From contig NC_083578.1 of the NCBI RefSeq assembly GCF_027579695.1, forward strand, positions 2,675,268-2,739,267: DNA of 64,000 nucleotides. The letters are read 5' to 3'. The position numbers and the translations under genes were made by a program. The DNA is from Neoarius graeffei. Taxonomy: Eukaryota > Chordata > Actinopteri > Siluriformes > Ariidae. Positions within the stretch are counted from its first letter, which is position 1. Each line of letters opens with the position of its first letter. Of the stretch, positions 56,424 through 64,000 are shown one piece after another. A model generated the notes under the pieces. That model was not told where the DNA came from, ran no database searches, and saw only the letters and a list, made by a program, of their open reading frames with translations.

Positions 56424-56960
56424 CCGTATATCAGAAATTATTCTCTCCACATTCACTGGATATGAGCAGTGAATTTGCGCGCTCTGATTGGCTACTCGAC
56501 TACTAGGATATCAGCTCATATACTGTGAGTAGAGAAAAACAAAATGGCGGAGTGTGTTACTGAACCAACCGAGGACGAAATAAAAACTCTACTCGAAAAC
56601 AAAACCACAAAAAAAAAGCAACAATATATGGAATAAACATATTTGATGGTAAGAACATATCTTTTTTTCAATAATTATTATCATATTTTTCACAAATTGC
56701 TCCTGTCATTTCGCCGGTTTGTTTACGTTCTAAGCGGAAATTATTTTGTCGGATGTTTTGTATGACGTTTTTATTTATTGAATTTGCAGAAAATAAAAAT
56801 GCTCTGTTTCTCAAAATCCAGTGAATGTGGATTGAATAAAACAGTTATTCCACTCAATCTCGTCATACATGGATTATAGACAACTCGGTGCTACGCGTCT
56901 TGTCGCCCATCAGCTCATGTACGACTCGATTTTGTGGAATAACTGTTTAATGTAACAAAG
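56424..56960 (+). mobile_element. Non-autonomous element with an exon-like start
   Basis: Inner inverted words CTCCACATTCACTGGAT and ATCCAGTGAATGTGGATT (56442, 56815) are present. At 56543 a frame reads MAECVTEPTEDEIKTLLENK and continues to a GTAAGA at about 56650, looking like a first coding exon with a donor site, slightly frameshifted. The style recalls fish elements with Crypton/ZMYM-type N-termini, but this is only a suggestion. Confidence 0.4.
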
Positions 56961-57260
56961 GAGAAGGTTTTAACATTGATAGAAGGAGTCTCCAGCGTCA
57001 GCACTTTTGTAAAGCTGTAACTCTTCCGGCATCTTCACAACAGAAGAGATTCCACATTCTGGTTTCTCTCGAACATAAAAAGCTACACTTTTTTTTTTTG
57101 AATGAACCTCAAGAAACTGCTGTACTGTAAGTGTGAACAGGAACCCTCTTATTTTTGGAGATGTTCCTCATTAGATTGAACTCTAAAAGGACTAAGGGTA
57201 AGACGTGTCATTTTTTTTTTTTTTTTTTAATTAATGCCAAAATGGTGTACAAGCAATAAA
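56961..57260 (-). repeat. Dispersed repeat family F1, reversed fragment
   Basis: AAGGAGTCTCCAGCGTCAGC near 56987 is followed by GTAAAGCTGTAACTCTTCCG, in the order seen at 53860 and 43372. A T run follows at 57210. Confidence 0.6.
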
Positions 57261-57269
57261 ACACTCGGG

Positions 57270-57826
57270 ACATGCTGAAAAGACAAACACGTTCCCCATC
57301 ACATCATCAGCTGTTTAAACCTGGAACATCTCAGCAGCCTCCGGGGTACATTTATTTTCGAACTGCAGTGCCAACATGCAGCAGCTTGTTAAGTTCAATC
57401 ACCATCTTGGAGCAACGGATCAAACTGGGACATTTCTGTAAAACTTTTCAGACAGTTTAAGTCAGGTATTGGGTTTTTTTTGTTTTGTTTTTTTTAAGCA
57501 CAGTATGGCTCTTATATAAGATAGGACATGCTGTGTTTAGAGACTTGCACAACTCGTGCAGCAAATAAAAATGAATAAATGCTGCTCATGCACAGGAAAG
57601 ATGTGGTTTGCAGCGACTTATTTTAAATGCAACATGTGGTTACGGGAGCTCCAACTTTTCCCCTGAGAGGAAGTGTATCTTTTGAACAACGACCAAAAAC
57701 ATATATATATATATACTGTATATACTAAATTCAAGCTTCTGTTTGCAGCTTGCTGAGCTACTCCCTCTCGAAACAGAGCAAAGGATGACACAGTTCCTTC
57801 CGGCACTAGTTTTACAGAAATAGTAC

Positions 57827-57869
<43 letters not shown>

Positions 57870-58384
57870 TACTTCCAGGTGCTGAACTTTACCAGTTCAT
57901 CCCAATCAATCAAATTTATTTTTGAATATAATTATTTCAATATTCTACACTAATGTCTCTTTTGTGCATTCTTTCAGTTTTGCCTTCATAAATTCACCAT
58001 CTAATGTTTACATAAAACTTTTTTAAAATGATCTTTTCTCTCGTCCCTTTCTTGGCTTGTCTCCTCCTCTACCAGGTGAGTGCTGTGTTCAGGAAGTTTG
58101 GGGTTTGTGGGAAAACTCTCTCACACATCACAGCAACGAACCTTGACATAAAACCTTCTTGCGTGCACATGAATCCGGGGGCAACCTTATTTTATGAAGT
58201 CACGTGCAACGCCTAGAAACGCTCGAGCTCCTTTTATGCACTGTTTATGCTTTATGTCACTTATATCCTGCACTGGTGGAGAAAAACCTAATTATTTTAA
58301 ATAAGTATTTCTTACTTCATATCCACAAGAACAGCACATACAGTATAGATGTAAAGAACAAACCTGACAATAAACATGTAGACA
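57270..58384. other. No recognised features apart from a (GA)n run
   Basis: A GA microsatellite lies at 57828-57864. The open frame at 58028-58216 starts with a hydrophobic segment but has no family signature and no gene context. Confidence 0.4.
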
Positions 58385-58500
58385 TATCGGAAAACTTAGA
58401 GCTCCAGCTTCACTTCTGACTCTTACAAAGCACTGACACTGGAGACTCCTTCCAGAAACTAACATCTGCTTACAGAAGACGTGATGGTATCATTCACTGA

Positions 58501-60680
58501 CTGCACACCAGGGCTTTACATTAACTTTCTTGCTCGCCGGCCACTGTGGCTAGTGGTTTTCCTGAGTCACTAGCCATTCAGCCTTTTCACTAGCCACAAT
58601 TTTGTCGCCAGGAAATCGCAGTTTTTTATTCACCATGATACGTTAAAGTTCGGAAGATCTAGATTTAATTATGAACGGCAGCGTATAATGTATCTCTACA
58701 GTAGCACTCAAGTATTCAGTGCTGTTAAGGTCGCTCCCTATATGAAAACATGCAACCAGTTCAGACAAAAATATAAACAGAGTATTCTGTTAATTGAACT
58801 CATATTCAAGCCCCTTACAATATGAAATATCGTATAATATGAAAAATAACATTCAGTACAACTGAACTGATTCTAATATTAAAAGTCCAATTCAAAACAT
58901 TTATCACTGAAAAACATTTGTTTTGATATGCAAGTATTATGTGTATCATCAAGTATTATTATGTATATTATGTATTATCTATTAATAGTGTGTGTGTGTG
59001 TGTGAGAACATGTGTAGAGAGAGACATTAAATGTCCTCATTGCATTCATCATCAGATGAGTCTGAATGGTCCATGAAAAATGGTCTTCATGACCTGAGGC
59101 TTCCAGCAGGCCGTAAGTTGATAGCTGGGGCGGATCAACTTCTTTCCAATCGCGTGAACGTTTCTAAACAGCAGCTCCATCCTCTCCAGCTCAGCCGACT
59201 TCATGACAGCCAGGGACTGAAAGCAATGCTGTCCTGTAGTGAACCAGCCGTCTTCGCCGGTTTTGATGTTATAGTACTGATGTGTGCATTTGACTTTTCG
59301 TGGTCCTTTATAGTTTCGAGTTTAAAATTACTGGTGCCAGTCTTTGCCAGACTTTCTACAGTCTTCGCAGTACAGGGTATTTTCGGTTTTGCTATGAACT
59401 AGCCAATCTCACCCGAACTTCCATTTGTCATTGAACTGTCTTATCTTCCTATTAGCGTCTTGTTCATCTCCATGGCCGCAGCCAGCTCTGAGGCCCCCGC
59501 GGTCTGGACCTCAGTCATTTTTAAGAGCTGAAAATACATTTGTAGGCTAAATATTCAACTGGATAAAAAAATAAAGAATAACATTAAAATGTCTCCGTAA
59601 AAAGTGCATTGTTAATTATGTTAAACATTGATTCTGTCTTCTGTGTCTGTTTGGTGCGCACAGCTCTGAGACCAAGAACACAAAAGCAAATGAGCGCGCG
59701 ACTTGGGGGAGGAGCGCAGTGCAGGAGACACGGGGTTTCCATGGTAACCATCAGCGCACTTTTATCAAGCTGTTAAATTGACATTTTCGAAGCAGCGCAG
59801 TTGTAGCCTGCCTTGTTTGTGATTTTAAAAATAAATCATTCGATAAGCCAAAGCAATAGAGGGAACAGTTTCAGCTTATGTTTGCCTTGGATAACTTTGC
59901 CTAAAACATGGTGGTGTAGACTGATCAGTGTAGACTGATCCCAGAATGATTTTGTGTGTCGGTGTAACGGATGCCAGGTTGTTAATGTATCTCAGTTCCA
60001 TAGGCTACATGGTTAGGGGATCTTTTGTCCTCATTGCTTGGGCCAGATCAAACCATTAAACAAGCTTAAACTATTCTTTCTCTTGACACATACATGATTT
60101 TTTTTTTCAAAACTGATGATATTCAGTTCAAACACCATTAAAAGTAATTTCAGGAATTGATCTCTTGTGTGGTGTGTAATTCACCCTCTCATTTAAATAT
60201 GGCGAACAGTTTTCGGCGCGCGCTTTGCGCATCACGGACCTCGGTGATTTTAAAATGCTGCTCCGGCCCTGATCATCTCTGCCCCTTTTCCCCTCAGCAG
60301 CAGGGTTTGAAACTCCAGCTATGTGCCGCCATGTAGTGCTCTTGTCAGTCGTCAGCAACTTTGTTGCTTCGTTCATTAACCGCAGGTTACCGCATCACTG
60401 ATTTTATCTGAGCCGTTAACGAACGTTCTAAACAATGCTAACATGTTGTCAGAATGTTTATGCAGGGGCTCATGGGAGTTGTAGGCGCGTAATATTACAT
60501 TGCAATGTGTTTATTATATCAGATGCCTTCAGAGAAAACTACAATTAAAATATATTGTCATACCACAGAATAAACCACCCGCCAAAGTGGCTAGTGGGAC
60601 TAAAGTCATTCCCTGCCAAAGCCCAATTTTACCCGCATTTGGCGGGTGGGCGGGTGCTAATGTAAAGCCCTGCTGCACAC
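58501..60680 (-). mobile_element. hAT transposon with intact ends and decayed transposase
   Basis: The element is 58509-60672. The ends CAGGGCTTTACATTA are perfect inverted repeats over 15 bases, flanked by identical octamers CTGCACAC (58501-58508, 60673-60680). Subterminal GGCTAGTG words occur several times at the left end and once at the right, as expected for transposase-binding sites. Coding remnants are on the minus strand at 59040-59400. Confidence 0.93.
59040..59400 (-). pseudogene. hAT transposase relic (zinc-finger region)
   Basis: On the minus strand the sequence reads KTENTLYCEDCRKSGKDW, then after a frameshift GTSNFKLETIKDHEKSNAH, and after another shift VMKSAELERMELLFRNVHAI. A Cys-x2-Cys then a His-x5-His after a TSNF segment is the N-terminal finger of hAT transposases related to ZNF862/KIAA1586-type proteins. 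Multiple stops and frameshifts make it a pseudogene. The + strand 123-codon frame over the same bases is a shadow. Confidence 0.75.
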
Positions 60681-60767
60681 ATTTATCTTTTTAACCTAGG
60701 TAAAGTGTAGCATCTGCTCTCCTAGTTCCTGTGAATGAGCAGTTGCTATAGAAACAATAATGAAACA

Positions 60768-62341
60768 CAACCCCAGTTCCAAAAAAATTGGGACACTGTG
60801 TAAACTGTAAATAAAAACAGAATGTGAAGATTTGCAAATCATGGAAACCCAATATTTCATTGAAAATAGTACAAAGATAACATATCAAATGTTGTCTTGA
60901 AACTGAAAAATTTTAAGTTTTTTGAAAAAAATATATGCTCATTTTGAATTTGATGTCAGCGACATGTTTCATAAAAGTTGGGACGGGGCAACAAAAGACT
61001 GAGAAAGTTGTGTAATATGAAAAAAAAACCTAATTTGGTTAATTGTCAACAGGCCAGTAAGATGATTGGGTATAAAAAGACCATCCCAGAGAGGCGGAGT
61101 CTCTCAGAAGAAAAGATCAGGCAGGGTTCACCGCTCTGTGAAAGACTGCGTGGGCAAACAGTGCAACAATTTAAGAATAACATTCCTCAATGTAAAACTG
61201 CACAGAATTTGGGGATCGCATCATCTGTGGTCCATATGTAATATCATTAAAAGACTCAGAGACTCTGTAGAAATCTCTGTATGCAAGAGACAAGGCTGAA
61301 AACTGACACTGGATGCCTGTGATCTTCAGGCCCTCAGGAGACACTGCATTAAAAGCAGACACGTGTCTGTAGTGGAAATCACTGTATGGGCTCAGGAACA
61401 CTTCAGAAAACCATCGTCTGTGAAAACTCTTCATTACTGCATCCACAAACGCAAGTTAAAACCAGATATAAACAATATCCAGAAACCCCGCCACCTTCTC
61501 TGGGCCCGAGCTCTTTTACAATGGACTGAGGCGAAGTGGAAAACTGTCCCGAGGTCTGACGAATCAAAAGTAGAAATTCTTTTTAGAAATCATGGGCCCC
61601 ACGTCCTCCAGGCTAAAGAGGAGAGGGACCATCCGGCTTGTTATCAGTGCACAGCTCAAAATCAGCATCTGTGATGGTATGAGGGGGCATTAGTGCACAT
61701 GACATGGGTAGCTTGTACATCTGGGAAGGCATCATTAATGCTGAATGATATAAACACGTTTCAGAGCAACTTGCTGCCATCCAGACAAAATCTTTTTCAG
61801 GGAAGGCCTTCCTTCTTTCAGCAAGACAACGCCAAACCGCTTTCTGCACAGATTACAACTGCATGGCTACATGGTAAAAGAGTCCGGGTGCTAAACTGGC
61901 CTGCTGCAGTCCAGACCTGTCTCCCATTTAAAACATTTTGTGCATTATGAAGCGCAAAATACGACAACGATGTGATATTCTGAACTGTTGAGCAACTGAA
62001 ATTGTATATCAGGTGAGAATGAGACGACATTTCTCTTTCAAAACTACAGCAGTTGGTCTCCTCAGTTCCCAAACGTTTACAGTGTTGTTAAAAGTAGAGG
62101 TGATGTAACACAGCAGTAAACACGCCCCTGTCCCAAATTTTCTGAAACGTGTTGCTGACATCAAATTCAAAATGAGTATATATTTTTCAAAAAACAATAA
62201 AAATTTCTCAGTTTCAACATTTATTATGTTGTCTTTGTACTATTTTCACTGAAATATCGGGTTTCCATGATTTGCAAATCTTCACATTCTGTTTTTATTT
62301 ACAGTCTACACAGTGTCCCAACTTTTTTGGGATTGGAGTTG
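60768..62341 (+). mobile_element. Tc1-like transposon with both ends
   Basis: The left end CAACCCCAGTTCCAAAAAAA and right end (reversed) CAACTCCAATCCCAAAAAAG are inverted repeats of a very common fish Tc1 family. TA follows the right end. A continuous transposase region can be followed through frameshifts, giving a length of about 1.57 kb, near full size. Confidence 0.93.
61040..62115 (+). pseudogene. Tc1-like transposase, decayed
   Basis: Recognisable blocks in order are QFKNNIPQCKTAQNLGIASS (helix-turn-helix), NIIKRLRDSVEISVCKRQG, VVEITVWAQEHFRKP, LLWARALLQWTEAKWKTV, RSDESKVEILFRNHGPHV (first catalytic Asp), and FQQDNAKPLSAQITTAWLHG (second Asp). At the expected third acid, near 61926, the frame reads CCCATT then TAA, so the catalytic Glu codon is a stop. 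A one-base deletion lies just upstream, near 61903. Other frameshifts are present. The element is inactive. Confidence 0.88.
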
Positions 62342-62425
62342 TATAAAACCTGTGATTTTCAGCTGCACTACAATCAGAGCTGCTGTTGATGGAAATTAAT
62401 CACCAATCAGAACACAGAATCGCAG

Positions 62426-63433
62426 GAAAACCCATAAGACGCATTTTAAAATAATGAAACACACCAAGTTAACATTTAGTGTAAATGTTCACAAATTATA
62501 TCATTTTTATTCAATCCACTGATCATCGTAATGTTCATTAATATGTTGATTACGCACTGAACCACTGTTTCAGCCTCATTTCTGAACAGTTAAAAATTAA
62601 AAATCGGTTCATTTCAGTTTAAATGAGTTTTGGTTTATTTAGAGCTTAATTATAGCATAGCTAATCCTAGCACTGGCGGTCTAATGGTACAATAATAAAT
62701 AAATCATTTAAATATGCAAGCAGAATGTTAACTAGATATTGACTGGGACTAAAGTCACAGTAATTTGCGCTGGCTGTTACAAACCGGGACGTCTGGTCAT
62801 CGTACCCTATAGAGCTGGAATGGTAAGAGATAGAGAATGACGCTCAGTGAGGAAAAGTTGTGCCCTGCCATCCTGAACAAAATTTTTAAAAACTGATTGA
62901 AAAAATCATGAAAATTGACAGAGTGATTGAAAAAAATCCCATTTTTCATGGATCATTCCAGTTCAATGATCCAGATCAGCACCAAAAGTCATAGCAACGT
63001 AATTCAGCCCAGAGGGATTCTTCATGTGGAATTTGGTGATTGGTTGAAAACTGAGGGAGAAAATGTTCAGAGAAGAAGAAGAAAGTAGAAAGATCCTGAG
63101 TGAGAGTAATAATTTGCACCAGCACTGCTAGCGCAAATTAACAATAGTCTGAAATACTAATGAAATATAATTAAAGTCAGAGCATGTCTTCTGATTATAC
63201 ACAGCTATAAAAGATGTAGCCTGCTCTTTAAATCTCAAAACATGTTGTGCGTTCAAACGCAGACTAGCAACTGATTCATAATAAAAAATGAGTTTCAGTA
63301 AAACATGAGTTTCGTCCTGGTGTCAGGGTTTACTTTTACTCCCTGATGACATGAACGATGGTTAATACGAGTTTATTTGGATTATTATCACTAAAATACA
63401 TGTGAGTTTGTGTTATTTACACTGTGTTAAGTT
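62426..63433. other. No recognised features
   Basis: AT-rich DNA. An inverted word pair CATGGATCATTCCAG/TTCAATGATCCAG is near 62950. No gene was recognised. Confidence 0.35.
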
Positions 63434-64000
63434 CAGAGGTGGACAGTAACGAAGTGCATTTACTTGAGTGGTTTTGGGGTTTTTTTTGGAAACTTCTGAC
63501 TTTAACTTCACTACATTTGAAAGGCAAATATTGTACTTTTCACTCCACTACATTTCTATCAAGGTCCTCGTTACTCGTTACTATGAAGCAGCTTTGAAAG
63601 TGAATGTTTTTTTTCTTTTCTAAAACGTGATTGTTTTTTTTCGCAGGTGACGTTGAGACAGACGATCAGTAATCACTAGGGTCACGTCACGTCCATAGAC
63701 TGGATAAAATCAAGTTCAATGATTTCTCCGCAGTATTATTTGAACATGATCAGTTGGTGTCAGAATGGAAGGAGGCGGTTCTTCTGGGGAACGCACACAC
63801 TCATGGCTTTACCTAGAACCCATGTTTCAGTTTTTTGTACAGATTAAAGATTCTTGTTGTTTGCCTAAAACGAACCACATCACAACCTACAAAAACTCAC
63901 CGTCCGACCTGCAGAAGCATATTGAGGTATATAAACGTTTTATTCCACGAGAAAGCTTGCAGTGAAGTTGTCTGTGCTTTTAGAGCTAGCGATAATGCTG
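63434..64000 (+). mobile_element. Start of a hAT element running off the window
   Basis: The end CAGAGGTGGACAGTAACGAA begins at 63434 and is followed by the TTTACTTGAGT and CACTACATTT segments of a common fish hAT family. The octamer GTTAAGTT just before it is the expected target duplication to look for on the far side. At 63765 a frame reads MEGGGSSGERTHSWLYLEPM, then TTYKNSPSDLQKHIE, resembling a transposase N-terminus with a degenerate BED finger (one Cys and the last His appear lost). Confidence 0.82.

Larger units (their letters stand above)
58385..62425 (-). repeat. F1 repeat copy split by a hAT and a Tc1 element
   Basis: F1 sequence is present in three pieces: 58385-58500 (with GACACTGGAGACTCCTTCCA), 60681-60767 (with TTGCTATAGAAACAATAA) and 62342-62425 (AGAGCTGCTGTTGATGGAAA, CACCAATCAGAACACAGAAT). 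Read in reverse, their order matches the continuous copies at 53055 and 7335. Confidence 0.65.

Noticed and set aside
58028..58216. 62-codon frame with a hydrophobic N-terminus resembling a signal peptide
   Set aside because: Short, isolated, no conserved cysteine pattern or exon signals beyond a chance GTGAG.
59031..59402. 123-codon + strand frame
   Set aside because: Antisense to the decayed hAT transposase relic.

Overview
This window looks like gene-poor vertebrate DNA, most probably from a teleost fish. The evidence is many copies of a tRNA-headed SINE of the DANA/Mermaid (V-SINE) type known from fishes, L2-like and R4/Dong-like LINEs, Tc1/mariner and hAT relics of kinds common in fish genomes, long GATA/GACA and CA/CT microsatellites, and one spliced vertebrate gene. 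The Mermaid-like SINE suggests a catfish or a relative, but that is inference only. There is no bacterial gene organisation, CRISPR array or operon.

Layout. 1-4.1 kb: a 640-base pyrimidine tract, a 26-bp minisatellite carrying about 29 inverted CCAAT boxes, a 15-bp minisatellite and two GATA/GACA blocks. 4.9-9.4 kb: a large fold-back composite with three direct copies of a module that opens with a 142-147 bp hairpin. 10.4-14.5 kb: a MITE half, then a hAT element with perfect 8-bp target duplications whose transposase is cut after the first catalytic Asp and whose interior is 1.87 kb of a 14-bp minisatellite. 15.3-19.4 kb: a SINE split by a palindromic MITE, and a 5'-truncated L2-like LINE with an open reverse-transcriptase frame, itself split by a second LINE plus a SINE head. 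22-29 kb: a TIR element rich in CATCCG, two copies of a hAT-like element that each took an independent SINE, and a tRNA-Glu-like gene. 29-37 kb: a Tc1 relic, a 30-bp minisatellite with higher-order structure, two mariner relics and a short hAT. 39.6-41.8 kb: an R4/Dong LINE broken into three pieces by nested insertions. 44-52 kb: an inverted pair of elements with 2 and 4 internal 138-bp units, a LINE ORF1 relic, a TA-flanked TIR element and two Tc1-type non-autonomous elements. 54.2-55.7 kb: the last two exons of a Dok-family docking protein gene on the minus strand. 56-64 kb: an old repeat copy split by a hAT and a Tc1 element, then the start of another hAT element running off the window.

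The only host protein gene supported is the dok1-like gene: the PTB-domain exon and the terminal exon with YxxP tyrosine motifs. Its PH-domain exons were not found and probably lie beyond 64 kb or between the repeats upstream. Almost all other open frames are accidental frames in repeats or decayed transposase and reverse-transcriptase fragments.
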